From contig JAMLHE010000014.1 of assembly GCA_023957315.1 (NCBI GenBank), positions 23,627 to 87,626 of the forward strand: a DNA stretch of 64,000 nucleotides, in the 5' to 3' direction. Every line of letters begins with the position of its first letter. Positions within the stretch are counted from its first letter, which is position 1. The stretch comes from Candidatus Kapaibacterium sp. (GTDB lineage Bacteria > Bacteroidota > Ignavibacteria > Kapaibacteriales > UBA2268). Position numbers and translations under genes: made by a program. Below the pieces are notes generated by a model. It did not search any database. It worked only from the letters and a program-made list of their open reading frames with translations, and had not been told where the DNA came from. Below are positions 45,169 through 55,549 of the stretch, one piece after another.

Positions 45169-46146
45169 TTACATTAAGCTGCAAATTGCAGCAACGTTGA
45201 CCATGTCGTCCACCGAGCAACCGCGTGATAAATCGCAATATGGCTTGCGCAATCCTTGCACTATTGGACCAACTGCTTCCGCACCTGCCAAACGTTCAGT
45301 AAGTTTATAACCGATATTGCCTGAGTTTAAATCGGGGAATACAAGTACATTCGCTTTTCCGGCAACTGTCGAGCCCGGGAATTTCCGTTCGCCGATTGAT
45401 GGAATGATTGCTGCATCTAATTGCATTTCGCCATCACTTTGCAAATGAGGTGCTTTTTCTTTCAACATCGAAGTAGCCGATTGTACTTTAGCTACTAAAT
45501 CATGCTCTGCACTTCCGTTTGTTGAGAACGACAGCATAGCGATTTTCGGTTCAACGCCGGTAATTTTTTGGAAATTTGTTGCCGAACTGATTGCGATATC
45601 ACAAAGTTGAGGTGCTGTTGGGTCGGGATTGACCGCACAATCAGCAAAGCAATACATCTTATCGGGGAAAGTCATAATGAAAAATGAACTTACGATTGAA
45701 ATGCCTTCGGCGACACCAACGGTAAATATCGAAGCACGCATTACATCGCCTGTGCTCGAAACGTTTCCACCTACGACAACATTGACAATGCCTGTTTCGA
45801 GCAGAAATCCTGCATAATAGAGCGGATTACCGACTGTCTCAAAGGCTTGTTCTTGTGTCATTCCTTTGTGTTTGCGTTTTTCGTAGAGCATAGCTGCAAA
45901 ATCATTGCGATGTTCATCTTTCTTAGAATCGTAAATCAAAATATCCTCAATGTTTACACCATTTTCAGTAGCAACCTTTCGAATATTTTCGGGATTGCCA
46001 ACCAAAACCGGACGAGCGATTTTTTCGTCTTTTAGAAAGCGGCTTGCCTTAATAGTACGGATATCTTCTGCATCCGGAAAAGCTACAAGCGCATTTTTCG
46101 ACTTAGCTTTGTTTCTAATTTCATCAATAAATGGATTTTTTGACAT
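45169..46146 (-). CDS. pta: Phosphate acetyltransferase
   Basis: Converts acetyl-CoA and phosphate to acetyl phosphate. Short (325-aa) Pta without the DRTGG/regulatory N-terminus of enteric enzymes. Motifs include FPDAEDIRTIKA, GGNVSSTGDVMRASIFTVG, the FADCAVNPDPTA region, MLSFSTNGSAEH and VFPDLNSGNIGYKL, with GLRKPYCDLSRGCSVDDMV at the end. It starts 15 bp after ackA, so ackA-pta form an operon for acetate formation with ATP gain or acetate activation. Confidence 0.96.
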   Translation of the reverse strand: MSKNPFIDEIRNKAKSKNALVAFPDAEDIRTIKASRFLKDEKIARPVLVGNPENIRKVATENGVNIEDILIYDSKKDEHRNDFAAMLYEKRKHKGMTQEQAFETVGNPLYYAGFLLETGIVNVVVGGNVSSTGDVMRASIFTVGVAEGISIVSSFFIMTFPDKMYCFADCAVNPDPTAPQLCDIAISSATNFQKITGVEPKIAMLSFSTNGSAEHDLVAKVQSATSMLKEKAPHLQSDGEMQLDAAIIPSIGERKFPGSTVAGKANVLVFPDLNSGNIGYKLTERLAGAEAVGPIVQGLRKPYCDLSRGCSVDDMVNVAAICSLM

Positions 46147-46161
46147 TATTTCACCTTTATA

Positions 46162-47406
46162 TTATGGTAATTTTGCATTTAAAACAACTCTGACTGTATC
46201 GCGAGCAATAACTAATTCCTCATTCGTAGGCAAAACATAAACTTTGATACGACTATCGGCAGTGCTGATAATACCTTCTTTTCCACGAATCATTTGCTTA
46301 TTCAATTTTTCGTCTAATTTTATTCCGAACCATTCCAAATCTTCACATGCTCTTGCTCGCACTTCGGCAGCATTTTCACCGATACCGCCTGTGAAACAAA
46401 TCGCATCGGCGCCATTCATCTGAGCCAAATATGCACCAATATATTTCTTGATTCTTTGGCTGAACATTTTGACAGCAAGTGTAGCACGTCTGTCTTGGTG
46501 TTCTTCTTCTTCCTCGAGCAAATCACGCATATCGTGTGTTAAGCCCGAAATTCCCAATAAACCGGAGCGTTTATTCAACATGTTGAAAATTTCATCTAAA
46601 GTAGATTGCTCTTTGTGAGCGATAAATTCGATAACAGAAGGGTCAACGTCGCCGCAACGAGTTCCCATCATAAGCCCTTCGAGTGGAGTGAAACCCATTG
46701 ATGTATCGAGCGATTTGCCATTTTTAATCGCACAACATGAAGCACCATTGCCGAGATGCAAAGTAATGATGTTGGTTTCATCCTTTGTGAGCCCTTCAAT
46801 TTTTCTGTATCTGTAGGATACATATCTGTGTGATGTTCCATGGAAACCGTATTTTCTAATTTTATATCTTCTATAATATTGATACGGAATGGCGTACAAA
46901 TAGCTAGTTTCCGGCATCGTTTGGTGGAACGATGTGTCGAAAATAGCGACTTGTGGCGTTCCCGGTCCAAAGACATCTTTTGCTGCCTTGATACCTTTGA
47001 TATTTGCCGGATTATGCAGCGGAGCCAAGTCTATGTTATCTTCGAGGCTTTTGATTACATCGTTATCTATACGTACAGAATGGTGAAAAGCTTCACCACC
47101 GTGAACTGTTCTATGTCCGACAGCATGAATGTCGTTGATGGAATTAATGCCCGGAATTTGTGATTCGTCGGAAATAATCCAGTTGATGACATAATTGATT
47201 GCTTGCTTGTGGTCGCGAAGTGGAGCGGCTTGCTTGAACGCTTGTTTTCCTTCTACTTTGATGGAAATCAGTGATTGTGAGCCGATTCTTTCGACTAAAC
47301 CTTTGACTAAACATACATCTGCATGCTTTTCGATTAACTCTAAGTCTGTCTCAATGATTTGAAATTTGAGAGATGAACTTCCGCAGTTTAAGACTAATAT
47401 ATTCAT
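46162..47406 (-). CDS. ackA: Acetate kinase
   Basis: Transfers phosphate between acetyl phosphate and ADP. N-terminal LNCGSSSLKFQ, GHRTVHGG, KYGFHGTSHRYVS, the signature TPLEGLMMGTRCGDVDP, and C-terminal FTGGIGENAAEVR are all present. 414 aa is within the family range. First gene of ackA-pta. The 355-bp upstream gap holds the divergent promoters for this operon and for the M20 peptidase gene. Confidence 0.97.
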   Translation of the reverse strand: MNILVLNCGSSSLKFQIIETDLELIEKHADVCLVKGLVERIGSQSLISIKVEGKQAFKQAAPLRDHKQAINYVINWIISDESQIPGINSINDIHAVGHRTVHGGEAFHHSVRIDNDVIKSLEDNIDLAPLHNPANIKGIKAAKDVFGPGTPQVAIFDTSFHQTMPETSYLYAIPYQYYRRYKIRKYGFHGTSHRYVSYRYRKIEGLTKDETNIITLHLGNGASCCAIKNGKSLDTSMGFTPLEGLMMGTRCGDVDPSVIEFIAHKEQSTLDEIFNMLNKRSGLLGISGLTHDMRDLLEEEEEHQDRRATLAVKMFSQRIKKYIGAYLAQMNGADAICFTGGIGENAAEVRARACEDLEWFGIKLDEKLNKQMIRGKEGIISTADSRIKVYVLPTNEELVIARDTVRVVLNAKLP

Positions 47407-47761
47407 AATTTATCCAAAAATTGTTCAAACAAGTTAAATTAACTTAATACAAAAATAGTGAATATTTTGATATTATTGTGATTGTATTGTCAATATTTAA
47501 ACAAGTTTAAGCGAATTTTATCACTTTTAACAATGCAGTTGTAACTAAATAAAATTTTAGGAATGTTTAGTTATGTCTTCATTTGCAAAATTTTGAAAAA
47601 AGCTTCAACAAATGATTAAAACAATGGAAATATCAATTATATAGAATTCTACAACAGAATTTAACTACAACTAAGGTGAAAGAAAATTTTAACGATTAGC
47701 CACATTCATTCGTCAAACCAAAAATAAAAATATTTGATATTTTTGATTAAAAGGAAAAAAA
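47407..47761. other. Divergent intergenic region, no gene seen
   Basis: 355 bp of AT-rich DNA between ackA (minus) and the M20 peptidase (plus). Both promoters must lie here. I see no clear -33/-7 pair; AAAAGGAAA just before 47762 is a probable ribosome site. Confidence 0.5.
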
Positions 47762-49129
47762 ATGAGCGATTACATTCAGTTTATCGAATCGAACAAAGAC
47801 AGATTCTTCACAGAATTGGTTGATTTTTTGAAAATACCCAGTGTCAGCAGCCAGACAGAACATAACCAAGACACTCGTAAAGCTGCAGATTGGCTCGTAA
47901 CTCAGCTTAATGATATTGGAATGCCCCGCGTGGAACTTTACGAAACAGCAGGGCATCCGGTGGTATATGCCGAAGATTTGCGTGCAGGTGCAGATGCAAA
48001 GACAGTTTTGATTTATGGTCACTATGACGTTCAGCCCGTTGACCCAATCGAATTATGGAATTCTCCACCATTCGAGCCTGTTGTGAATAATGGCAAAATC
48101 TATGCTCGTGGCAGCTCCGACGATAAAGGGCAAGTTTTCGCACACATCAAAGCAGTCGAAGCTTACCAAAAAACTAACGCAAAATTACCTGTCAATGTCA
48201 AATTTATGATTGAAGGCGAAGAAGAGTGTGGCAGCAATAATCTCGACGTTTTTATCCGCAAGCATAAGGAAATGCTCAAATGCGATACTGTAATGGTATC
48301 CGATACCGAGTGGTTCGCAGAGGGCTTGCCTTCGATTTGCTATTCATTGCGTGGGCTGTCTTACATCGAAATTACCGTGACCGGACCCAATCGCGACTTG
48401 CATTCAGGAACTTATGGCGGAGCTGTTGATAATCCGTTAAACGTGCTATGCGACATTATTTCATCTCTTAAAGATAAGTACGGTCGTATCACAATTCCGG
48501 GCTTTTACGATGACGTCAAGCCTCTCACAAGCGAAGAGAGAGAGGGCTTTGCAAAGTTACCGTTCAATTACGAGGAATACACTGAAGAATTGGGAGTAGC
48601 AGAAGGAAACGGCGAATTTGGCTTCACAACTTTAGAACGTACTTGGGCTCGCCCAACTTTAGACCTTAACGGAATTTATGGTGGTTATACAGGCGAAGGT
48701 GCCAAAACAATTCTGCCTTCAAAAGCATCCGCAAAAATTTCGATGCGACTTGTGCCATATCAAAATCATGAAGATATAACTGCAAAAATCACCAATCATT
48801 TGAAGGCAATCACGCCTCCGACAGTGAAATTGGACATTACTCCGCTTCATGGTGGCAATCCTGTGATGATTGAACTCGAAAGCGAAGGTCTGAATGCCGC
48901 AAAGCGCGCTATGAACAGAGCTTTCGGCAAAGACCCAATCATGATGCGCGAAGGGGGTTCGATTCCAATTGTCGAAATGTTCGGCTCGGAACTTAACGCA
49001 CCTACAATATTAATGGGCATCGGTTTGCCTTCGGACAATATTCATTCGCCGAACGAGAGTTTTTCAATTGATAATTTCTTTGGTGGAATTAAAGCAAGTG
49101 CAATTTTCTTAGAAGAATTCGCTAAATGA
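47762..49129 (+). CDS. M20-family metallo-dipeptidase
   Basis: Zinc-dependent peptidase of the carnosinase/CNDP-like M20 group. Metal/catalytic motifs: GHYDVQPVD (His87, Asp89), ARGSSDDKGQ (about 115-124) and IEGEEECGS (about 150-158). A dimerisation domain is inserted around 200-310 with TRDLHSGTYGG-like NRDLHSGTYGG. C-terminal metal ligand in IHSPNESF. 455 aa. Probably cytoplasmic (no signal peptide), degrading dipeptides. Its last codons overlap the lipoprotein gene by 4 bp (ATGA), so it heads a four-gene unit ending in mutS. Confidence 0.93.
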   Translation: MSDYIQFIESNKDRFFTELVDFLKIPSVSSQTEHNQDTRKAADWLVTQLNDIGMPRVELYETAGHPVVYAEDLRAGADAKTVLIYGHYDVQPVDPIELWNSPPFEPVVNNGKIYARGSSDDKGQVFAHIKAVEAYQKTNAKLPVNVKFMIEGEEECGSNNLDVFIRKHKEMLKCDTVMVSDTEWFAEGLPSICYSLRGLSYIEITVTGPNRDLHSGTYGGAVDNPLNVLCDIISSLKDKYGRITIPGFYDDVKPLTSEEREGFAKLPFNYEEYTEELGVAEGNGEFGFTTLERTWARPTLDLNGIYGGYTGEGAKTILPSKASAKISMRLVPYQNHEDITAKITNHLKAITPPTVKLDITPLHGGNPVMIELESEGLNAAKRAMNRAFGKDPIMMREGGSIPIVEMFGSELNAPTILMGIGLPSDNIHSPNESFSIDNFFGGIKASAIFLEEFAK

Positions 49130-49503
49130 GAAATAAATTAATATATATATTTATAATTATATTAATTATTTCTGCTTGTGAGCCGAAAAAAGACCCGAAA
49201 ATAATTGTTTCGGAAAAGAAATTCGGTTTTGCTGAAAGTGGGCATTATTTCGCCGATGTTACATTAAAAAATGTCGGCGAAATTCCTGCTTATTTTGTAA
49301 TTTTAATAGCGACCGCTTATACTGACGGGAATGAAATGCAGCGAGTAGAGCGTGGCTATGGCGATATTTTTCCCAATGGAGAGAAGAATTTTCGCCTTAT
49401 TTTCGACAAATTTCGCTTGAATCCACCCGATACTGTCAATTTGGAAATTACATTTTCGCATTCTATTTCAAATTCTGTAGCTCCGGTGAATCATGATTGG
49501 TAA
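49126..49503 (+). CDS. Small lipoprotein, unknown function
   Basis: Lipoprotein signal with lipobox LIISAC (Cys18). The mature part is a single Ig-like beta domain (VSEKKFGFAESGHYFADVTLKNVGEIPAYFV, split here for length) resembling FxLYD/ASH-type modules. 125 aa. The start overlaps the M20 stop by 4 bp and its 3' end overlaps mtgA by 11 bp, so it is embedded in a coupled operon. Role unknown. Confidence 0.78.
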   Translation: MRNKLIYIFIIILIISACEPKKDPKIIVSEKKFGFAESGHYFADVTLKNVGEIPAYFVILIATAYTDGNEMQRVERGYGDIFPNGEKNFRLIFDKFRLNPPDTVNLEITFSHSISNSVAPVNHDW

Positions 49504-50176
49504 AATATTTAGAATTATAATATATTATAGTCTGCTATTTATTATTTTTTCAGTCGCTTTAGTAGTAGTTTATAAATATGTAAACCCGCCACTGACGCCA
49601 CTGATTATAATTCGTTCTGTAGAATCCATCGCAGACGGTAAATTGCAATTTATCGAACGCGAATGGGTTGACTACGACGAAGTTTCTCCAAATTTAATCA
49701 GAGCAATAATAGCAGCAGAAGACGCAAGATTTATGACTCATTACGGCATTGATTGGAAAGCTGTAAAAGAGGCGCAAAACTATAATAAACGACAAAAAGG
49801 CAAAAAAAAGCGAGGAGCAAGCACAGTCACTATGCAAACTGCAAAAAATACATTCCTGAATCATTCACGAAATTATGTCAGAAAAGCTTTTGAAGCATAT
49901 TTTACATATTTAATCGAGGCAATTTGGGATAAAAAAAGAATTATAGAAATTTACGTAAATGTTGTCGAATGGGGCGACGGGGTTTATGGTGCAGAAGCTG
50001 CATCTAAAAAGTTTTTCGGTAAATCGGCAATTAATTTAAGTCGTCGTGAAGCAGCTTTGTTGGCATCTGTTTTGCCAAATCCAAATAGATGGTCGCCTGC
50101 TAAGCCTACAAATTATATTAATAAAAGAGTAAATATGATTTCCGGTCGTATGAATTCTGTACAAATACCGAGTTAA
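49493..50176 (+). CDS. mtgA: Monofunctional peptidoglycan glycosyltransferase
   Basis: GT51 transglycosylase polymerising lipid II into glycan strands at the inner membrane. N-terminal membrane helix at about 8-28. The catalytic motif AAEDARFMTHYGID holds the general-base glutamate. Then RGASTVTMQTAKN (commonly GGSTITQQ), KKRIIEIYVNVVEWGDGVYGAEAAS and REAALLASVLPNPNRWSP. No transpeptidase domain, so the monofunctional type. 227 aa. Overlaps the upstream lipoprotein by 11 bp and ends 3 bp before mutS. Confidence 0.95.
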   Translation: MIGKIFRIIIYYSLLFIIFSVALVVVYKYVNPPLTPLIIIRSVESIADGKLQFIEREWVDYDEVSPNLIRAIIAAEDARFMTHYGIDWKAVKEAQNYNKRQKGKKKRGASTVTMQTAKNTFLNHSRNYVRKAFEAYFTYLIEAIWDKKRIIEIYVNVVEWGDGVYGAEAASKKFFGKSAINLSRREAALLASVLPNPNRWSPAKPTNYINKRVNMISGRMNSVQIPS

Positions 50177-50179
50177 ATA

Positions 50180-52819
50180 ATGATGAAAGAAAGCAAAACT
50201 CCTTTAGGAAGACAATATAACCAAATTAAGCAGAAATATCCCAATACTATATTATTATTTAGACTTGGAGATTTTTATGAAACTTTTGGCGATGATGCTG
50301 TAATTACAGCGGCGGTTTGCGGAATTACTCTCACTAAGCGAAATAACGGTGCAGGTGCAGATACGCCTTTAGCAGGTTTTCCGTATCACCAACTCGATGC
50401 ATATTTGCCGAAAATCGTTAAAGCCGGGCATCGTGTAGCCGTTTGCGAGCAACTCGAAGACCCGAAAAAAGCCAAAGGTATCGTCAAACGCGGCGTTGTC
50501 GAAGTTGTAACACCCGGAGTTGCTCTATATGATAAATTATTGGAAACGAAAAGTAATAATTATATTATATCATTATATGCTAAAGACTTAAAGTCATATA
50601 TTAAACAAATAGGAATTGCAATTACCGATATTTCTACAGGCGAATTTTCCGTAACAGAAATTGAGTCCACTAAATTAAATGATGTTTTAGTTAGTCTCAA
50701 TCCGGCTGAAATTCTCGTGAGCAAAGAGCAGAAAGATTATTTTACCTCAGAATTATCGGCAATGAATTTCACACCGGTTATGACGAAAATTGAGCATTGG
50801 ATTTTCGAATATAATTTTACTCTCGATATTTTACTCCGACATTTCAAAATTAGTTCGCTAAAAGGCTTCGGAATTGATGAATTAAATTATGGAATATCGG
50901 CTGCAGGTGCATTATTAAATTATGTCAGCGAAACTCAAAATAGTGTTATCGGTCATATCAGCACCATAAATCGCTACAATGTCGAAAAATATATGCAGTT
51001 GGATAAATCCACACGGCGAAATTTAGAAATATTATTTTCCCAAACTGATAATAGTTCCTCGTCACTGGTTTCTGTAATTGATAAAACAATTACTCCGCAA
51101 GGCAGCCGTATGATTCGGAAGTGGCTAAGTATGCCTTTGGTATATAGCAAGGATATTCTAAAACGACAAAATTCGGTCACTTATTTTTACGATAATGATA
51201 ATATTCGGAAAGATTTGCAAAAATTGATGCAAGAAATCGGCGATATTGAGAGGCTTATTACCAAAATATGCACTGCAAGAGCTAATCCCCGTGATGTGGT
51301 GGCTCTTAAAAATAGTCTTGCAAAAATTCCGATGATTAGCGAAATGCTAAAAAGCAGTTCAAATGCCGAAATAATTAATTTAATTAATAATTTCCTGAAT
51401 ACTGATGACGTTGTCGAACTAATCCAAAATTCATTCATAGATGACCCTACGGCTCAATTAGGTACGGGCAGAGTCTTCCGCGATGGATATGACGAAGAAT
51501 TAGATTCCTATCTTACAGCTAAATATTCTGCTAAAAAATGGCTCGATGATTATCAAGAAAAAGAAAAACGTCGCACTGAAATTCCATCGCTCAAAGTTGG
51601 CTTTACAAGCGTATTTGGATATTATATCGAAATTACAAATACTCACCTTAATAAAATTCCCGAAAATTATGTGCGAAAGCAAACTTTGCGAAATGCCGAG
51701 CGTTACATTACCGATGAATTAAAAGAATTTGAAACCAAAATATTAAATGCTGAAGAAAAAATATCCGAAATTGAAAATTCATTATTTAATCAAGTAATTA
51801 TTAAAATTGCCGAAAGCACAAAACAAATTCAAAATAATGCGATTGTAATTGCAACTATAGACTGTTTACAATCACTCGCCGAAATCGCCAAAATAAATAA
51901 TTATGTCAAACCGGAAATTACCGAAGAAACCGTTTTAGAACTAGTTAAAGCTCGCCATCCCGTTGTTGAGAAATTGCTCAAAGAGGGCGACCATTTTACT
52001 CCAAATTCTACCGAAATGAACACTGATGATAATTTAATTCATATTATCACAGGTCCTAATATGTCCGGTAAGTCGTGCTATTTGCGACAGGTCGCGGTAA
52101 ATGTATTGCTAGCCCAAATTGGCGGATATGTCGCAGCAGAATCGGCAAAAATCGGCGTTGTGGATAAGATTTTCACTCGAATCGGAGCTCAAGATAATAT
52201 CACAGCCGGAGAAAGTACATTTTTGGTGGAAATGCAAGAAGCTGCAAATATCATGAATAATGCAACTGAACGTAGCTTGATTCTGCTCGACGAAGTCGGT
52301 CGCGGAACTGCAACTTTTGACGGGATTTCCATCGCGTGGTCAATCGCCGAGCACATTCATAACAAAATTAAAGCGAAAACCTTATTCGCCACTCACTACC
52401 ACGAATTGAACGATTTATCAGAACGTTACTCGGGCATAAAAAATTACAAGGTTGAGGTAATCGAAACAGGCTCAGACATTATTTTCTCCCATAACGTCGT
52501 TCCCGGTGCAAGTGATTATAGTTTTGGCATTCATGTAGCCAAAATGGCAGGTATGCCGTACGAAGTGATTTCGCGGGCAGATGAAATTATGGCTACACTC
52601 GACGAAGAAAAACATGGTACTGAGCGTAAAAACAAGCCCGATATGAAATCCATTAAAACCACAAAACCCAAGCACAGCGAAGACCAATTGGCTATTTTCG
52701 AATTTCGTGATGATGAGATGCGTCAACGAATTGCAGCAATAAAAATTGACCATCTGACTCCGGTACAGGCGTTCAACTTAATCGTAGAATTGCACAGAGA
52801 AGCCCACATGAAGCAATAA
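50180..52819 (+). CDS. mutS: DNA mismatch-repair protein MutS
   Basis: Recognises mismatches and recruits MutL. N-terminal mismatch-binding motif GDFYETFGDDA (Phe/Glu of F-Y-E present), connector and lever domains, then the ABC-type ATPase: Walker A GPNMSGKSCYLRQ near 623 (GKSC in place of the usual GKST), LLDEVGRGTATFDG near 700 and THYHELNDL. The C-terminal helical dimer segment ends LTPVQAFNLIVELH. 879 aa. Two adjacent ATGs at 50180/50183. Last gene of the M20-lipoprotein-mtgA-mutS unit. Confidence 0.97.
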   Translation: MMKESKTPLGRQYNQIKQKYPNTILLFRLGDFYETFGDDAVITAAVCGITLTKRNNGAGADTPLAGFPYHQLDAYLPKIVKAGHRVAVCEQLEDPKKAKGIVKRGVVEVVTPGVALYDKLLETKSNNYIISLYAKDLKSYIKQIGIAITDISTGEFSVTEIESTKLNDVLVSLNPAEILVSKEQKDYFTSELSAMNFTPVMTKIEHWIFEYNFTLDILLRHFKISSLKGFGIDELNYGISAAGALLNYVSETQNSVIGHISTINRYNVEKYMQLDKSTRRNLEILFSQTDNSSSSLVSVIDKTITPQGSRMIRKWLSMPLVYSKDILKRQNSVTYFYDNDNIRKDLQKLMQEIGDIERLITKICTARANPRDVVALKNSLAKIPMISEMLKSSSNAEIINLINNFLNTDDVVELIQNSFIDDPTAQLGTGRVFRDGYDEELDSYLTAKYSAKKWLDDYQEKEKRRTEIPSLKVGFTSVFGYYIEITNTHLNKIPENYVRKQTLRNAERYITDELKEFETKILNAEEKISEIENSLFNQVIIKIAESTKQIQNNAIVIATIDCLQSLAEIAKINNYVKPEITEETVLELVKARHPVVEKLLKEGDHFTPNSTEMNTDDNLIHIITGPNMSGKSCYLRQVAVNVLLAQIGGYVAAESAKIGVVDKIFTRIGAQDNITAGESTFLVEMQEAANIMNNATERSLILLDEVGRGTATFDGISIAWSIAEHIHNKIKAKTLFATHYHELNDLSERYSGIKNYKVEVIETGSDIIFSHNVVPGASDYSFGIHVAKMAGMPYEVISRADEIMATLDEEKHGTERKNKPDMKSIKTTKPKHSEDQLAIFEFRDDEMRQRIAAIKIDHLTPVQAFNLIVELHREAHMKQ

Positions 52820-52908
52820 GCTTCACTTTTCCACACTAACACTACCTCAACAAATATTCATTGACTTAGAGCGTCAATAATACAGTTTAAAACTAAATTG
52901 AAAGGACT

Positions 52909-55461
52909 ATGGAAGGAAATTTTTCAAATAGAGTAAATGATGTAATAAGACTCAGCCGAGAGGAAGCGATTCGTCTCGGACATGACTACATTGGTACTGA
53001 GCATCTTTTGCTGGGTATCATTCGCGAAGGCGATGGAATGGCTGTACGTATCCTGAAAGGTTTGGGTACAGACTTGTTTAAATTGAAAAAAGGAATTGAA
53101 GATACTGTCAGACAATCGAGTAATACTATAACTATCGGCAATATTCCACTTACAAAACAAGCTGAGAAGGTACTTAAAATTACTTATCTCGAAGCTAAAT
53201 TATTCAAATCCGAAACTATTGGCACAGAGCATTTGCTACTGTCGCTCTTGAGAGATGAAGAAAATATTGCTGCCCAAATATTATCGCAATTTACTGTTAA
53301 TTATGATGCTGCTCGCCGTGAATTAGACGGCATTATGAGTGGTCAACCTCAATTCATGCGTCCTCAGCAAGGTGCAACTCCTGTTTCGAAAGCTACGAAG
53401 GAAAAGGCTAAGACTCCCGTGATTGACAATTTCGGACGTGATTTGACTAAACTCGCATTGGAAGGCAAACTTGACCCCGTGATTGGTCGATTGAAGGAAA
53501 TCGAGCGTGTATCGCAAGTGCTATCACGTCGCAAGAAGAACAACCCTGTCTTAATAGGCGAACCCGGTGTTGGTAAAACTGCGATTGTGGAAGGCTTGGC
53601 GCTGAAAATCGTTCAGAAAAAAGTTTCTCGTGCCTTGTTCGACAAACGGATTGTGACTCTTGACCTTGCTTCACTTGTTGCAGGCACAAAGTATCGCGGG
53701 CAGTTTGAAGAGCGTATGAAAGCGGTAATCAATGAATTGGAAAAAGCTAAAGATGTGATTTTGTTTATAGATGAGATTCACACTATCGTTGGTGCCGGCG
53801 GTGCCAGCGGCTCGCTCGATGCTTCGAATATGTTCAAACCCGCATTATCACGCGGCGACATTCAGTGCATCGGTGCTACAACTTTAGACGAATACCGCCA
53901 GTATATCGAAAAAGATGGTGCCTTAGACCGCAGATTCCAAAAAATCTTGGTTGACCCGCCATCATCGGATGAAACTTTGCAAATTTTGAATAATATCAAG
54001 GACAAATACGAAGAGCATCACAGCGTGGTTTACACAAATGATGCTATCGAAGCCTGCGTAAGATTTGCCGAAAGGTATATCACAGACCGCATGTTCCCTG
54101 ATAAAGCCATTGATATACTCGATGAAGCCGGTGCTAAAGTGCATTTGGCAAACATCGTTGTTCCGAAGGAAATTTTGGAATTTGAAGAAAAAATAATTGA
54201 TATTCGCTCTGAAAAAAACAGTGTGGTCAAAAAGCAGAATTTTGAAGAAGCTGCAAGATTGCGCGATATGGAGAAAAAATTACAGAACGACCTCGAACTT
54301 GCCAAAATCGAATGGGATAGCAAATCCGGAGAACAAGTGTTTCCGGTTAGCGAAGATGACGTTGCGGACATTGTTGCCATGGTGACAGGTGTACCTGTGA
54401 ATAGAATCGCCGAAAAAGAATCTAAAAAATTGATGAATTTAGCTGAAGATTTGACAAAATATGTCGTCGGTCAAGAAGATGCTCTCAAGTCTCTTGCAAA
54501 AGCTATTCGTCGCGCACGTGCGGGATTGAAAGACCCAAAACGTCCAATCGGCTCATTCATGTTCTTAGGTCCAACTGGTGTTGGTAAAACTGAACTTGCA
54601 AAAGCTTTGGCAAAAGTTATGTTCGATTCCGAAGATTCGCTCATTCGCATTGATATGAGTGAATATATGGAAAAATTCTCGGTCTCGAGATTTGTCGGAG
54701 CTCCTCCGGGATATGTCGGATACGAGGAAGGCGGGCAATTAACCGAAAAAGTTCGCAGAAAGCCATATAGCATCATTTTGCTTGATGAAATCGAAAAGGC
54801 GCATCCCGATGTGTTCAACATTCTTCTGCAAGTGTTTGATGATGGCGTCCTAACTGATGGACTCGGTCGTAAAGTAGATTTCAAGAATACGATAATTATC
54901 ATGACATCAAACGTCGGTACTCGCGACGTCAAAGCAGGCGGTAATATTGGATTCTCGAGCAACAAATCTACCAATGATTATGAACATATCAAGTCAACTA
55001 TCGAAGAATCTATCAAGCGATTGTTCAACCCTGAGTTTATCAACCGGATTGACGATTTCATTATCTTCCATCAATTGACTAAGAAAGATATATTGAGCAT
55101 CATTGACATTCAAACCGATGCTTTAATGAACAGATTGAAGGCAAATAAGATGAAATTCGAACTAACTACCGCTGCGAAGGAATTCCTTGTGGAGAAAGGT
55201 TTCGACGAAAAATATGGTGCACGACCATTGAAACGGGCAATCCAGAAATTCCTCGAAGACGAAATCGCAGAGATTGTTTTAGTCGAAAATCTTGGAGTAG
55301 GCGCTGTTGTTACGGCTGATTATGAAGCCGGAGCTGACAAGCTGAAATTTGAATTCACAAAAGGTGTTAGCCAAATTGATGAAAAAACTTTGCTCAAACC
55401 CACTATCAATACACCTATCGGTGGCGATGTTGATACGGATAACGACGTCAACAAAAACTAA
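52909..55461 (+). CDS. clpC: ATP-dependent Clp protease ATPase ClpC
   Basis: Hsp100 unfoldase that feeds proteins to ClpP or disaggregates them. Two Clp-N repeats (about 5-145), AAA-1 with Walker A GEPGVGKT near 218 and [13 protein letters not shown], a UVR/M-domain coiled segment near 430-465 ([19 protein letters not shown]), and AAA-2 with [12 protein letters not shown] near 554, [13 protein letters not shown] and a D2-small domain. The UVR motif identifies ClpC rather than ClpB. GAAAGGA ribosome site. Probably its own promoter in the 89-bp gap after mutS. Confidence 0.95.
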   Translation: MEGNFSNRVNDVIRLSREEAIRLGHDYIGTEHLLLGIIREGDGMAVRILKGLGTDLFKLKKGIEDTVRQSSNTITIGNIPLTKQAEKVLKITYLEAKLFKSETIGTEHLLLSLLRDEENIAAQILSQFTVNYDAARRELDGIMSGQPQFMRPQQGATPVSKATKEKAKTPVIDNFGRDLTKLALEGKLDPVIGRLKEIERVSQVLSRRKKNNPVLIGEPGVGKTAIVEGLALKIVQKKVSRALFDKRIVTLDLASLVAGTKYRGQFEERMKAVINELEKAKDVILFIDEIHTIVGAGGASGSLDASNMFKPALSRGDIQCIGATTLDEYRQYIEKDGALDRRFQKILVDPPSSDETLQILNNIKDKYEEHHSVVYTNDAIEACVRFAERYITDRMFPDKAIDILDEAGAKVHLANIVVPKEILEFEEKIIDIRSEKNSVVKKQNFEEAARLRDMEKKLQNDLELAKIEWDSKSGEQVFPVSEDDVADIVAMVTGVPVNRIAEKESKKLMNLAEDLTKYVVGQEDALKSLAKAIRRARAGLKDPKRPIGSFMFLGPTGVGKTELAKALAKVMFDSEDSLIRIDMSEYMEKFSVSRFVGAPPGYVGYEEGGQLTEKVRRKPYSIILLDEIEKAHPDVFNILLQVFDDGVLTDGLGRKVDFKNTIIIMTSNVGTRDVKAGGNIGFSSNKSTNDYEHIKSTIEESIKRLFNPEFINRIDDFIIFHQLTKKDILSIIDIQTDALMNRLKANKMKFELTTAAKEFLVEKGFDEKYGARPLKRAIQKFLEDEIAEIVLVENLGVGAVVTADYEAGADKLKFEFTKGVSQIDEKTLLKPTINTPIGGDVDTDNDVNKN

Positions 55462-55480
55462 TCGCTATTAATAAAATTAA

Positions 55481-55511
55481 AAATGGGGCATTGATTGCCC
55501 CATTTTTTTTT
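55481..55511 (+). terminator. Rho-independent terminator of clpC
   Basis: Stem AAATGGGGCA / TGCCCCATTT with loop TTGAT, then a T-run. It lies about 20 bp after the stop and may also serve the convergent 447-aa gene. Confidence 0.9.
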
Positions 55512-55549
55512 ATTTGTTTCGTCAGTTGTTACAAGTGACGTAAAGGTAA

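Noticed and set aside
52051..52090. Altered Walker A of MutS (GKSC instead of GKST) as a sign of lost function
   Set aside because: Serine and cysteine differ little here, the other ATPase motifs are intact and Walker A variants are common in this group.
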